A stretch of DNA of 64,000 nt, taken from NCBI RefSeq assembly GCF_028858725.1, contig NC_084790.1:7180669-7244668 (forward strand). The letters are read 5' to 3'. Positions within the stretch are counted from its first letter, which is position 1, and each line of letters begins with the position of its first letter. The stretch is from Colius striatus. Its lineage: Eukaryota > Chordata > Aves > Coliiformes > Coliidae. The notes beneath the pieces are model-generated. The model was not told the origin of the DNA. It saw only the letters and a program-made list of their open reading frames with translations, and did not search any database. Shown piece by piece: positions 49,601 through 58,193 of this stretch. The position numbers and the translations under genes were made by a program.

Positions 49601-51504
49601 GTTGGTTTGAGAGAGGGAAATTTCAATCACAGCAGTGGCTTTAAGTGTTGCTGGGGTTTGCCATCTATAGGAGGAGATGTGATGGGTTACTTTTGGTTTG
49701 CTTTGGGATTCTCTGTGGTCTGTTTTTGTTGCTGAATTGCAAGTGCTGCATTTGAATAGACAGCAACGGAACTGATGTTCACTAAAATAATCAAATTTTA
49801 TCATCAATAATGCTTTGCTGTTAGGTAGGCACAAGTGTAGCCAAAAACCAAACTGCATCTAATTCCATAAATGCAGTCCCTGCCAAAAAAGTAGCGAAAA
49901 TGAGTTTTGAAAAGTACATGTAACTTAATTAACCTGTCCCTTCATAGAAGATTTTAATCTAGCAGTTTCTCGATTCTCACTGAAGCTGATGCCATTATTG
50001 GTCCTTCTGTTTGAATGATGGGTAGTGCATTCTCAGTGTCCTACACTTTTTTTTCCTAAATAAAACCTCTAAAAAGTGAAATATTAGCAAATAGCTGTCA
50101 GAAAAATACGGTTGATTTCTATAGTTACCTAAATACATTCTCTTGGAGCATGTGTGCTTACCAGTAGAAGCAGTCAGTCACATAGTTAGCTGACTTAAAT
50201 GGTGTAAAACTGCACATGTGCTTTTTTTCCATTAGAAAATACAAAGCTATAGTCTCACTTGAGCAGTGCCAGAGTTACAAGGATGACTTCAATGCAGAGT
50301 ATGATGAACACCAGAACTTGCACAGGGAATTGGAAAGTATCAGCAGGAAGTTCAAGGATCTTGATGCACAGTGGAGGGTTACTTCTCCAGGCAGTGAAGA
50401 ATATCAGGTAAAGAAGGACAGAACTGTGAAGGATGTTTCATCTCTCCTTTATCCCTTTTGAAAGTACATATTTACAGCACAGGCAGGCTCTTCCATTAAA
50501 TTATATTGGTGGGGCTGTAAAATGTGCCAGATTCAATGTCTGAGATAGAGTAAGTGTTTGCATAGCTGGGATTACCAGACTGGCTGAGGCTGTCCCACCT
50601 GCCTCAACACCCAGGCTAGGTGAGGGAAGATTGGAAGTACCTGGAAACCAGCAGCAATAATCTCTAAGCTTTCCCAAACATCTCTTTCCCATGATTTTAT
50701 ACATGTAAACCCACAGCCACAACTTACTCATCCTCCAGGTGGCTGATCCTACCTATGATTTACCAGAGAAGGGTAATAAAAACCTGATGGTTTGGCCAGA
50801 TTGAGAATGAATTTGTGAGCAGAATTGGTATTCTGAAATCCTTGGTACTGCTCAAACAGACAAAAGGACACCTTGCAAAATTTGCATGCGAGTGGGTTCT
50901 CTCTCGTTTTTGAAGCTTGGCAAAACCCTACAAAAAGTTGTTCAGCCTTCAAACTCCAGCTGTTCAGCACAGCAGCTGAGTGGCTTCTCAAAGGGAATCT
51001 TCAAACACATTCTCCTTTTGTTGCTGGTTTACAGGCTGGGTGATGGGAACGTAGCGGGTTATTTTTGCAATTCAGGAGAGTGGTGGCTCATGGATAAGAA
51101 AATAGCTTCAGTAAAACTGAGTATGTTTTTAGTGTTTTACATAAATTTGCATTTTCTGGTAGTGGAGAAAAGTTTTTCGTGTTTTCTTCATGTTTTGCTT
51201 TTTCTTTCTTCAAGCTTCTTCGTGCTGAAATCTTAGAAGAGTATCAGAAGTTAAAGCAGGTATGTGTAGCACCAGATTTGAGGGAGGTAGTAATCGCTGC
51301 ACTGGCTCAAGGCTATTTTTAAGCAGAGAACAGAAATGTTTTCATGCCTTGATTTTCTTTCTCTTATCCTTACAGTCTAGCCCCAGCTACCATGAAAAGA
51401 AGTACAGATACAAGTATCTCCACCAAAAGCTGTCTCATATTAAGAGTCTAATAGGAGAATTTGACCAACAGCAAGCAGAGTCATCCATGGACCAGGACAT
51501 GTGA
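10742..51504 (+). CDS. ELL2: ELL2, RNA polymerase II elongation factor (12 coding exons, spliced)
   Basis: Joined exons: 10742-10870 (or its copy 19282-19410), 23349-23396, 33738-33859, 36256-36419, 39586-39845, 42339-42463, 42602-42680, 44095-44656, 47006-47072, 50236-50407, 51215-51259 and 51376-51504. They total 1902 bp, or 633 residues plus TGA, close to mammalian ELL2 (640). All introns are GT-AG and the phases are consistent. Residues about 1-300 form the ELL elongation domain, including [12 protein letters not shown] and GVNQKDKN. Residues 309-496 are a Ser/Pro/Lys-rich linker with NSPSTPE and GTQDLP. Residues about 519-630 are the occludin-like domain with [11 protein letters not shown] and [12 protein letters not shown]. 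From family knowledge, ELL2 suppresses Pol II pausing and joins the super elongation complex (AFF1/AFF4, P-TEFb, EAF) in the nucleus. It is important for immunoglobulin heavy-chain mRNA processing in plasma cells. These motifs match ELL2 better than ELL or ELL3. No inactivating lesion is seen. Confidence 0.96.
11935..12222 (-). mobile_element. Diverged CR1 fragment inserted in duplication copy 1 only
   Basis: The + strand shows a worn CR1 3' end (TTGGATTGGAAAGATCATCC, then CCAATCCAACCTCCCTGCAGGAGCAGG) and then the usual CR1 order up to TTGCCCCTTGCC. Copy 2 has no CR1 at the matching place (about 20450-20620). It is visibly more diverged than the CR1 copies at 6 kb and 61 kb, so it looks old. 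Confidence 0.88.
12866..18960. other. Spacer between the two exon 1 copies (intron 1 for promoter 1)
   Basis: About 6.1 kb with no recognised exon, RNA gene or clear mobile element. It is intron 1 for transcripts starting at promoter 1 and upstream flank for promoter 2. It holds a 21-bp tandem repeat at 13355-13396 and a poly(T) tract near 17708. The last 100 bp before 18961 are not CpG-rich, so copy 2 begins abruptly. Confidence 0.65.
13355..13396. repeat. Two-copy 21-bp tandem repeat
   Basis: Units at 13355-13375 and 13376-13396 share ACTTATTTAG and AGAGAGT. Confidence 0.8.
18961..19281 (+). promoter_or_regulatory. ELL2: ELL2 promoter copy 2 (5'-truncated duplicate)
   Basis: Repeats the last 320 bp of promoter 1 with one internal difference (C at 19168 against T at 10628). 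It keeps the inverted CCAAT box (19129-19135), the CRE-like TGACGTCG (19147-19154), the uORF (19241-19255) and the YY1-like motif over the start codon. It lacks the outer part of the island that copy 1 has at 10300-10421; the sequence before 18961 is ordinary intron-like DNA. It looks able to act as a second promoter, but activity is inferred. Confidence 0.6.
19241..19255 (+). promoter_or_regulatory. Upstream ORF (4 codons) in ELL2 5' leader, copy 2
   Basis: Identical to the uORF at 10701-10715, with the same start context and the same distance to the main ATG at 19282. Confidence 0.45.
19282..19410 (+). CDS. ELL2: ELL2 coding exon 1, copy b (duplicate)
   Basis: Same 129 bases and 43 residues as the exon at 10742, with the same GTGAGG donor and phase 0. 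It could splice to exon 2 (23349) across a 3.9-kb intron, instead of 12.5 kb from copy a. The sequence before it is a promoter with no matching acceptor, so it should act only as a first exon and be skipped in transcripts from promoter 1. It is intact, not a pseudo-exon. Whether it is used cannot be told from DNA. Confidence 0.75.
20389..20612. repeat. Internal tandem repeat of about 110 bp within copy 2
   Basis: The unit from CTTGGGTAAACT through CAGCATC, AAGTTAC and TGAAAAATTA to CATGCC occurs at 20389-20483 and again, more diverged, at 20499-20612. Copy 1 has this unit once (from about 11849), followed by its CR1. Confidence 0.85.
21208..21345. repeat. Degenerate third copy of an intron 1 duplication segment
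   Basis: Starts GGGACATGAGAACTCCAACC and shares TCTAGGTTTTAAAAGGCT, then TTTTAAAGTA, with 20799-20880 (copy 2) and 12440-12510 (copy 1). It is clearly more diverged than those two are from each other, so it is an older remnant lying directly after copy 2. Confidence 0.75.
21346..23348. other. ELL2 intron 1, 3' part
   Basis: About 2 kb of intron without a recognised element. A 158-codon open frame at 22910-23383 runs across the exon 2 acceptor. It shows no family resemblance and I treat it as chance. Confidence 0.7.
23349..23396 (+). CDS. ELL2: ELL2 coding exon 2
   Basis: A 48-bp exon encoding residues 44-59, [16 protein letters not shown]. It aligns with the PSIQF segment of vertebrate ELL2. 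The acceptor is TTCTGTAG and the donor GTGAGT, with phase 0 on both sides. It is too short to stand out as an ORF and was found by motif and splice sites. Confidence 0.9.
23397..33737. other. ELL2 intron 2
   Basis: A 10.3-kb intron. No CR1 copy or RNA gene is recognised. A denser, less AT-rich patch at about 26380-26720 has overlapping open frames (26233-26772 and 26451-26840) but resembles nothing I know. The rest is AT-rich with short homopolymer runs. Confidence 0.75.
33738..33859 (+). CDS. ELL2: ELL2 coding exon 3
   Basis: 122 bp encoding residues 60-100 (last codon split). It carries [15 protein letters not shown] and GFDCVQQ, both diagnostic of the ELL domain. The acceptor is CCTTTTAG and the donor GTAAGT. 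Confidence 0.94.
33860..36255. other. ELL2 intron 3
   Basis: A 2.4-kb intron. A GC-richer patch at 35616-36093 is open on both strands (121 codons minus, 102 plus). I cannot assign it to a gene or repeat family; see findings. Confidence 0.7.
36256..36419 (+). CDS. ELL2: ELL2 coding exon 4
   Basis: 164 bp encoding about residues 100-155. It ends with the well-conserved [17 protein letters not shown]. The middle ([20 protein letters not shown]) looks more diverged from mammalian ELL2 than its surroundings. The acceptor is TTTTTGTAG and the donor a weaker GTATGG. Confidence 0.93.
36420..39585. other. ELL2 intron 4
   Basis: A 3.2-kb intron with one plus-oriented CR1 (38602-39160). It ends in a long poly(T) tract (about 39560-39572) that serves the exon 5 acceptor. 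Confidence 0.8.
38602..39160 (+). mobile_element. CR1 LINE fragment with end of reverse-transcriptase ORF
   Basis: The longest CR1 piece here, in sense orientation to ELL2. A frame at 38624-38851 keeps the CR1 ORF2 C-terminal region ([19 protein letters not shown], then [17 protein letters not shown]). It is followed by the CR1 3'UTR and the terminal ATTCTGTGATTCTATGG repeat. It is 5'-truncated and frame-disrupted, so inactive. Confidence 0.93.
39586..39845 (+). CDS. ELL2: ELL2 coding exon 5
   Basis: 260 bp encoding about residues 155-241. It contains QVRKAPQ, then [23 protein letters not shown] and GVNQKDKN, the best-conserved block of the ELL domain. The acceptor is ACGTTAG and the donor GTGAGC; the first two bases complete an Ala codon with exon 4. 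Confidence 0.96.
39846..42338. other. ELL2 intron 5
   Basis: A 2.5-kb intron with a short plus-oriented CR1 3' end (39970-40162) close after the donor. Nothing else is recognised. Confidence 0.8.
39970..40162 (+). mobile_element. CR1 LINE 3' fragment
   Basis: Short 3'-terminal CR1 piece (GGAACAGGCTGCCCAGG, ending CTTCCAACCCTTAAGATTCT and GTGATTCTG). It starts about 125 bp after the exon 5 donor. Confidence 0.9.
42339..42463 (+). CDS. ELL2: ELL2 coding exon 6
   Basis: 125 bp encoding residues 242-283 with [17 protein letters not shown] and [10 protein letters not shown], matching the end of the ELL domain. The acceptor is GTGTGTAG and the donor GTAAGT. A short 138-bp intron follows. Confidence 0.95.
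42602..42680 (+). CDS. ELL2: ELL2 coding exon 7
   Basis: 79 bp encoding about residues 283-309, [18 protein letters not shown] and the start of the Ser-rich linker. The acceptor is TCCTTACAG and the donor a weak GTATTT. Confidence 0.9.
42681..44094. other. ELL2 intron 7
   Basis: A 1.4-kb intron. Open frames at 43337-43682 on both strands show no family similarity. Confidence 0.75.
44095..44656 (+). CDS. ELL2: ELL2 coding exon 8 (linker)
   Basis: 562 bp, the largest coding exon, encoding residues 310-497. It opens [15 protein letters not shown], like the IDPLMNKKARIS of mammals. It has an Ala/Ser/Pro-rich stretch, then [20 protein letters not shown], and ends in Lys/Glu-rich sequence ([15 protein letters not shown]). 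It is probably disordered. The donor GTATTT is weak, and the frame stays open into intron 8 to a TGA at 44806-44808. Confidence 0.94.
45397..45419. repeat. CA dinucleotide microsatellite
   Basis: About eleven uninterrupted CA units. Confidence 0.95.
46598..46664. repeat. Compound TA/TG microsatellite
   Basis: A run of TA, then a run of TG, then TA units again; probably length-polymorphic. Confidence 0.95.
47006..47072 (+). CDS. ELL2: ELL2 coding exon 9
   Basis: 67 bp encoding about residues 497-519, [20 protein letters not shown] followed by YFI. It corresponds to the GVKEDC...LPDYL region of mammalian ELL2, just before the occludin-like domain. The acceptor is TTCTGTAG and the donor GTGAGT. 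Found by phase and motif, not by ORF length. Confidence 0.88.
47073..50235. other. ELL2 intron 9
   Basis: A 3.2-kb intron with a G-rich run near 48156-48171 and otherwise AT-rich sequence. No element recognised. Confidence 0.75.
50236..50407 (+). CDS. ELL2: ELL2 coding exon 10
   Basis: 172 bp encoding residues 519-576, the first half of the occludin-like domain: [20 protein letters not shown], then [12 protein letters not shown] and SPGSEEYQ. In the family this region binds AFF4. The acceptor is TTTTTCCATTAG and the donor GTAAAG. Confidence 0.96.
50408..51214. other. ELL2 intron 10
   Basis: An 807-bp intron; no feature recognised. Confidence 0.8.
51215..51259 (+). CDS. ELL2: ELL2 coding exon 11 (45 bp)
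   Basis: Encodes residues 577-591, [15 protein letters not shown], aligning with the EEVLQEYQKIKQ helix of mammalian ELL2. Phase 0 on both sides, so skipping it would keep the frame and shorten the coiled helix by 15 residues. The acceptor is TTCTTCAAG and the donor GTATGT. Confidence 0.92.
51376..51504 (+). CDS. ELL2: ELL2 coding exon 12 (C-terminus)
   Basis: Encodes residues 592-633 with [19 protein letters not shown] and [12 protein letters not shown], ending SSMDQDM then TGA. Mammalian ELL2 ends soon after QQQAES, so the bird protein has a slightly longer acidic tail. The acceptor is TCCTTACAG. The stop overlaps an AATAAA (51504-51509). Confidence 0.96.
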   Translation, partial: SSPSYHEKKYRYKYLHQKLSHIKSLIGEFDQQQAESSMDQDM

Positions 51505-51887
51505 ATAAACTGAAGCTTGTTTATTTAAGACTTAGGATTAGTTGCTCTTAGATTCTAAAAATCAGTATCAAACTTTCATTTTACAAAAGATTCAGTATTA
51601 GCAGACTTAACTACTTTTGTTGTTAACAGTGTTGCTTATTTGCATATTTGAAGCTACTTTTTCTGTTCCCTTCAAGATTTGTGTTTGTTGAAGTAATTTT
51701 ATCAGTAGATGCTAGGGACCCAGTACTTCTACTGTGAAGCTGTGCACATTTTAAGAAAATATTGTAGCAAATGTAAGTGCTTTTAGATTCATGTAAGGCC
51801 ATTTTATGACCTTTGTTTTTAATGCAAACTCTTTGCCTTAAGCGGTAGAAAGCTTAGAAATTTGCACAAAACAAAAAAAGCACGTTG

Positions 51888-51945
51888 TTTTGGAGGGTGA
51901 AAGAAGCATGTGTATCTTTTGGAGGGTGAAAGAAGCATGTGTATC
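51888..51945. repeat. Two-copy 29-bp tandem repeat in the 3'UTR
   Basis: Perfect 29-bp repeat (51888-51916 and 51917-51945) beginning TTTTGGAGGGTGAAAG, with a partial third unit after it. The exact identity implies recent origin. Confidence 0.95.
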
Positions 51946-52018
51946 TTTTGGATTGTTTTGAAGCAACTTTAGCCCCCCATTGCAGATGTTGCCTTAAGGT
52001 GTTTGTTTGTGTGTACTT

Positions 52019-52064
52019 AGTGTAATTAAATTACTATCTGCAGTGTAATTAAATTACTATCTGC
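52019..52064. repeat. Two-copy 23-bp tandem repeat in the 3'UTR
   Basis: Perfect 23-bp repeat (52019-52041 and 52042-52064) containing TGTAATTAAATTACTATCTG. Each unit holds an ATTAAA and a palindromic TAATTAAATTA core. Confidence 0.95.
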
Positions 52065-54675
52065 ATGGCTTCCCACTTGGCTGAAGCACCTGGGAAGTGC
52101 TATGTGAACTAGGTGTGACTGGAGGTGTGTGCTTTTACCACCTGTGTTTAGGGATGTGTGGGTGTGAGCATGCATGATGGGGGGGGGGGAAAGAAAAACC
52201 AAAGCTGCTACTCTAAATAGGCCAAATGCTCAGGTTAAAACAACTGATGAGTGTTGGTGTAGGTTTTTCCTATGAAATTGCTACTTCTGTGGTTGAAGAG
52301 GAGGGCATTTCCATTTCACTGTTTGTGAGCTTGAATAATATTGGGGAAATTGATGCTTTATAGATAGTTTCTTTATATAGTTTTGGGGAAAGGTTATGAA
52401 GTCAAACACATAAGTTCTTTATATACTATTATGAAGTATTTTTAGAAGATAAATACGCAGAGAAGCTATTGCTTACATTAAATATATATTTTAAGATTTT
52501 TTTTTGTCCTGGGTGCCAGGAATGTAACAAAGAAGAGATGTATTTAACTGTAAAATACTGTGATCACCAAACAACACAAACTTTCATTTCATGCAGTTTA
52601 CAGGTTTACTTTGATATAAACAACTACTGACTTTATCATGTGAAAACACGGGTTATTTGGTCAACATTGAGCAAAATCTTTGTGTGTCTTTACTATGTTT
52701 GTCTCTTCAAAATGCTGCCAACTGAAAAGGGAAGTGTTATATTTACAACTTCTTGAAATTTTGCCAAAATTTTGGTAGTATTGCTGACAGATCTTATCTC
52801 CAGCATCCAAACAAATCTGTTGAGTATCACTGTAAACAAGACAATGTCTGATTGCCAGAAAACATCCATTCAGGTAAACAGGATGAACTGAACTTGTGCC
52901 TTAAGTCTGGGAGCTCAAAGACATTGTGCTCATGAAGACAAAGTAGCAAGCGAGGTGGATCCCATTCCATCATCATGCGACCTTGATGTCTGTGTTACCT
53001 GCTTTAGACCAGGTTGTCTTTGGGTCTTTTGGATTACTACAGTTGTTTTCAGCTACACATTTCAAATGGCAAAATGAAGAGGAGACTACTTGCTGCCCAG
53101 CAAGAGCTACATTCATCCAGGTTCGAGGACTGAATCGGATCGTGACTGTACGCACACAGTACTGCCCAGGTGTAAGTTGGCTGCCACTGTGCTGCAGCTG
53201 CACTGGGTGGTTAGCTTTCAACCTGAGAACAAAATGACTGCTCAGGTTAAAATAATGTGAAATTCCTGAAGCTAGAACCCCTTTTCAGCAGTTCAGTGCT
53301 CTTTACCTAAGCCGTGTGCCTGGATCTGACATTAACTGCTGTTATGGGACACATGATGCTGCTGCCTCTGTCACAACGTGTTGTCATGGTTCGAAGTGCC
53401 GTCACCATACAACAGACACCCTGTGCAGTTAGTGGACTTTTTTCCCACTCGTCTTTTACCACTGACCATTGGCATGCGTCATCTGATTTACAGGCAGCAC
53501 ACGTGTTGCAACTGGAAGTTAGTGGTACTTTAGAGGTCCAGCACTCCGTGCCATCATCAGACCTGACAAGCTACTGTAAAGGCCTTAATTGAAGGTTTTG
53601 CTCATTTGCATTGAGCATTTCTAAAGCCTTGCAAGCTTACCCAACAGCCTACGTACTGCAGAACAGTGCTGTACATTGATGTGTCTCTCGTTTCCCTGGA
53701 GCTGACGTTCCTGTTCAGGGAACGTGGAGAGCCCGTGAAGTGGGACCTTTGACTGTATTACTGCCTTTTCTGCAAAGCTGTCCAGCTTGGAGAATCAAAC
53801 ACTGCGTCTCATCTGAGATGACACTACAGCAGATCTGAACCAAATGATGGGTATAGAGGAGGGGCAGCTCTGCACATCTCCTTCGTGGAAACTCTGAATT
53901 GCACTAGAGTCAAAAGAGAGACAATAACACTTTCTAAGTGACTGAAAAAAAATCCATAGATTGAGGGGATTGATTTCCATTCTTGCTGGGGTGCGAGGGA
54001 GAAAACGCGCTCCTTGTAATTCTTTCTGAAACAGTAGATACACTTTAAACTGTGAGGTGAAACATCTCACCTGACTGTTTTTAAGTCTCCAGTTCACCTT
54101 GCCAGCTATACAGAAAAGAAAAAACAGTATTCAAAATTTTTGGAAGTGTTTGTAAAGCACTCAGACAAGTGTTGGAGGAAATTTACTTCCAACAGATATT
54201 AATCAGAAATCGCGTTAGAGTATTGATATTGTAACTTTGTTCATTTGTTAGCTTTTTTGAAACAGTAATGTTATAACCGTTCTTTTTAGATCTGTAAATG
54301 TCAATTCGTGCAAAGACTTGTGGCTGCTTTGGGGTATATTTCTTGTCCTGGGTTTATGATCATTCATTTCTGTCCCTGATGGGGGAAGGGTGTGGCCAGC
54401 AAGTCTATTACTTTTTCTTGGGGAAGGATAAGAAGTTAATCAAGGGAGGACAATATTGGAGAACACGAAGGCTTAAGAACAGGGCTGTGAGTCCCCCTTT
54501 CTGACTTGAGGAGTATTTTACAATTTTTTAAGTTGTTTCCATACAAATTGTATTAAGACAGTACATCTGAGTTTTGTTAATGAACACTTGAGCTATGGTT
54601 ACGCCTCTGTTCTACATTGATTTTAGTTTATTTTATTGTATTTAATTTTTATTTTATTTTTTTAATTTATTTTAA

Positions 54676-54681
54676 AATAAA
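54676..54681 (+). terminator. ELL2: Probable main poly(A) signal of ELL2
   Basis: A canonical AATAAA after an AU-rich stretch, followed within 50 bp by a T/G-rich element (TTTCTGTGGGGG at 54716-54727). Cleavage would be expected near 54695-54710. Confidence 0.75.
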
Positions 54682-55031
54682 ATGTTAACTGTGGAATCCT
54701 GAAACTTTACTTTTTATTTCTGTGGGGGAAGAGGGTCCTCACACACTCCTGCCTGCAGGGGGTGTGAGGTGCCAGAAGTGCAGCAAAGGCGGCAGGACCC
54801 TTTGCCAGAACACCCTGTGCTGGGTTGTGGAGTGTGACACAGAGCTCCTGCCCAGTGGAGAAAGAGAAATGAGGAAGATACATCTTTCCTCGAGCAGGAG
54901 GTGATCTGTTTCAGCCTGTTCAGTTAAAGTAGATGTATGTAAGTATATTCCCTGCAGATTGTGCTCTATTTCTAATAACTCTTTTTTGCCTCAAGCTTAA
55001 TATTCTTCTGCTTCCCTTTCCTGTGCTGACA

Positions 55032-55130
55032 GATCATAGAATGGTAGGGGTTGGAAGGAACCTTTAGAGATCATCTAGTCCTACCCCCTGCAGAAGCAGG
55101 TCCACCCAGATCAGGTTGCACAGGAAGGAC
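55032..55130 (-). mobile_element. CR1 LINE 3' fragment (short)
   Basis: About 100 bp with ATCATAGAATGGTAGGGGTT and GGAACCTTTAGAGATCATCT, the extreme 3' end of a CR1 in minus orientation. Confidence 0.9.
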
Positions 55131-56559
55131 CCATGTTCTTTGTCATCTCATGCTGGGATCAGTTTCTACCCTAAAAGACCAGAAGCTAAATTGCACTTAG
55201 CTTTATTACAAAGCACAGGACATAGTCCTGGCAAAGCACTTCTGTACCCAGTGAATTGAAATGTCTGGGGTGGTGCTGCAGGGCTCTTCCTGCGCCAATA
55301 CACACAGCACCCTCAGACACAGCCGTTGGCTGGGTTGCCCAGACTTTCTCTCCAACTGTTAGGACAAGGTGGTCATGTCATTCTCAGTTGTTAGTTATAT
55401 ATATGAAATGGATGGATAAAGGTTTACAGGCAGATATCCTGGTTCAGGTTCCACTGTGAACTGCGTGTAAACTGCCTCTGTGATGTGTGGTTCCCGTGTA
55501 CTTAACACACCCCTGTGTTTCTGGCTGTCATTTAGGTCCAGGTCTCTGAAAAACAGAGACAGAACAACATCCTCCAAACAGAAAAAAAAAGAGTCACCTC
55601 TCTTGAAAACCCTAAACACAAAGCACTTCTAAAGTTGTTAGTGAAAAAGTTGCCAATCTGTAAATTACAGTTTCCTGAAAAGTAGAAAGCTGCTCTGCAT
55701 CTCTTTAATTCATAAGCTCAGTAGTCTCTGGATGGCCTGGATCTAAGTTTTTCAGCCCTTGCACTCCAGGTATTTCTCTAGCATGGCTATTTCTGTGTGG
55801 TTTTTCTGTCCAATTTTTCAGCCCTAGTCCTGGAGCACGTTTGCATTTTCCTGAAAGCCATGTGCAAAAGCTTGATGCTGAATGGGTACAGAAGTTAATC
55901 ATATTCTCATTTAGACAAAGCCTTGTGCAGGATTAGCAGTGAAGCAGAAAGTAGAGGACTGGAAGCAGCATGAGTGTTGTTACTCATTTGTGCCCAGCTC
56001 GGTGCTGGCCATACATCCTGTACCAGAGGTCACTGCTCCTGCTTCTTCATGGGCTAGTGGCCAGCTGGGCATTTCCGCTGAGATGTTCAGGTGGGCTTGC
56101 ATCATCTCCTAAGGTACCCAAGGCATCTCCATGAGTACTTTCCTTAAAGCCTGATTGAAAATGCAGTGTTAATGAAATTTTCTGGGAATCACACAACATG
56201 ATGCATCTGTGGTCCAGAGCTTAGTGCTTTTTTTATTACTGAACTACTCAAATTTCCAAACTGTTCATGCATGGTAGTAGCTCGGGATGATTCCTGAAGC
56301 TCAGGAGGCTGATTAAGATCCCTGGGACCAGGGCCAGGCACTGTGTCTCACTGGGAGGGAGGTGGGGAAGGCTGGCAGCCCCACTGGCATCACCAGCAGG
56401 CTGTCACTGCTCTATCCCCAGCTGCCCACAGCTGGGATACCACCTGGTGCAAAGCGGAACTGAGCATCACAGCTTGTGGTGCTGGAGGTGATGCTGCTTC
56501 CCTGAAGGGGATGGTCTCTACCTGTTGCTGCAGGTGAGTGGCAGCCACACGGCTCACAT

Positions 56560-57035
56560 TGAATGGTAAAATTGTTGGTTTGGAAAAGACCTTTAAGAAT
56601 CAAGTCCAACCACTCACTTCAGGCTGCCCAGCCCATCGCTACACCATGTCCCTCAGCTCCATAGCTTTTCAAGATCTCCAGTGATGGGAGACTCCACCAC
56701 CTCCCTGGGTAGCCTGTGCCAGTGTCTAACAATACTCTCAGAGAAAAATTTCTCCCTAATCTCCAACCTAAACCTCCTCTAGCACAACTTGAGGCCATTT
56801 TTTCTTGTCCTGTTGCTCATTACTTGGGAGAAGAGGTCAACCCCCACCTCACTACATCCTCCTTTCAAGGAGGTGATGAGAGCATCATTCCCCTCCAGAC
56901 TGAACTCTCCCAGTTCCCTCAACTGATCCTCATCAGACTTGTGCTCCAGACCCTTCCCCAGCTTCATTGCGAATCTCTGGACACGATTCAGCACCTCAGT
57001 GTCTCTCTTGTAATGAGAAGCCCAAAGTCATTCCA
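56560..57035 (-). mobile_element. CR1 LINE fragment with decayed RT tail
   Basis: A minus-oriented, older CR1 covering the 3'UTR and the end of ORF2. A minus-strand frame at 56779-56994 keeps LNRVQRFAMKLGKGLEH, LRELGEFSLE and SNRTRKNGLKL, typical of the CR1 ORF2 end. It is more diverged than the 38.6-kb copy. Confidence 0.9.
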
Positions 57036-58193
57036 TTAGTAACTGTTCTCCTTGCTGGAGAGGTGAGACATTATAGTTGTTGTGAAACACTAGCACAGAG
57101 AAGTGTTCTGGAGTTTCTCAAATAATATGCCAGTGTGTCATTTGTTCCAGGCTGGTTTTGGAGCCCCAGACTAGTTGCAGGTCCCTCCTCAGCTTTACCC
57201 TGGGCTTGCTGTCAGGTCACATGTGTTGCACACACAGCTGTCAGTGAAGGAGCGAGATTTCCGGCAGGTTGACAAACCCAGCCTCTGCCAGCTCTGGTTT
57301 AGCTCTGACTGCCTCAGCTTAAACCTCAAAAAATGATTACCACATCACAGAGACAGCTGGATGGTAAGACATCAATATGATTTTTGGTGCAGGAAAAAAG
57401 AGACAGCACTGTGTACATAAATAGAAAGATACCCTGGTCTTCAGAAATTTCTCAGATATCAACTGGAGCTTCTCCACCCTTCACTGAGGATGAGGCTGTC
57501 ACAGTTCAGGCTCATCCAGCTGTTTCTTTTCATGTTAACAAAGTATAGCTGGACATTTAAAAGAAGTTATCTTACTGCCCGTCAGCATGCCTCTGAGTCT
57601 TCATCCTGAGCCAAGAATAGTGAGAACTTCACGTCTTCATCTTCACCTTGGAGCTCCCACCTAGATTCCAGATCACATGCAAAAATTTCAGGTTAAGAAA
57701 CACTGTCTTCTCCCCACCATCCACTAAAGCTTTCCTCCAGCCAAGTCTATCTCCCTGACCCACCAGGCGCTCAGCCAGCGGCCTGCACAAGACCAAGATG
57801 GATGCAGACATGTCCTTGTTAAGCTCAACTGTTTTCTTGGCTCTGTCAGCCAAGTATGCTGCAGATCACAGCTCTCCCACTTCTCCTCCCTGTTGAAGCC
57901 TCTGTTCTGTCTCGGAGCATCTCTGTGAGTGCACAGCTCCAACTGCTCGGCCCAAGCCTCTGCTGCTGCCCTGGAGGCACCCAGCTCAGCAGCATTTCTG
58001 GTGCTTTGTGAGGATGGGTCAGACAAACCCACTGCTCCTTGGGCAGCTGTACTTGAAGGAGCTACAAGACACAGAACAGAACTGTGAAAAGTGAAGGGTC
58101 TTAGTACTAGAGTGCTGCGAAGTTTTCAGCTCTTGGCCTAAAAAAACAGCTGGAAGCCTAAAAAAAAAATAAACTAGCTCTAAGCCTACTTCA

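Larger units (their letters stand above)
51505..54700 (+). other. ELL2: ELL2 3' untranslated region
   Basis: About 3.2 kb from the stop to the best poly(A) signal. It contains two tandem duplications (51888-51945 and 52019-52064), an 11-base G run (52179-52189) and several ATTTA-type AU-rich motifs, most densely at 54620-54680. Internal candidate signals include AATAAA at 51504 and ATTAAA at 52477. The open frames inside (for example 53314-53592) are chance. Confidence 0.75.

Noticed and set aside
56779..56994. Apparent minus-strand gene downstream of ELL2
   Set aside because: It is a decayed CR1 ORF2 end with frame breaks.
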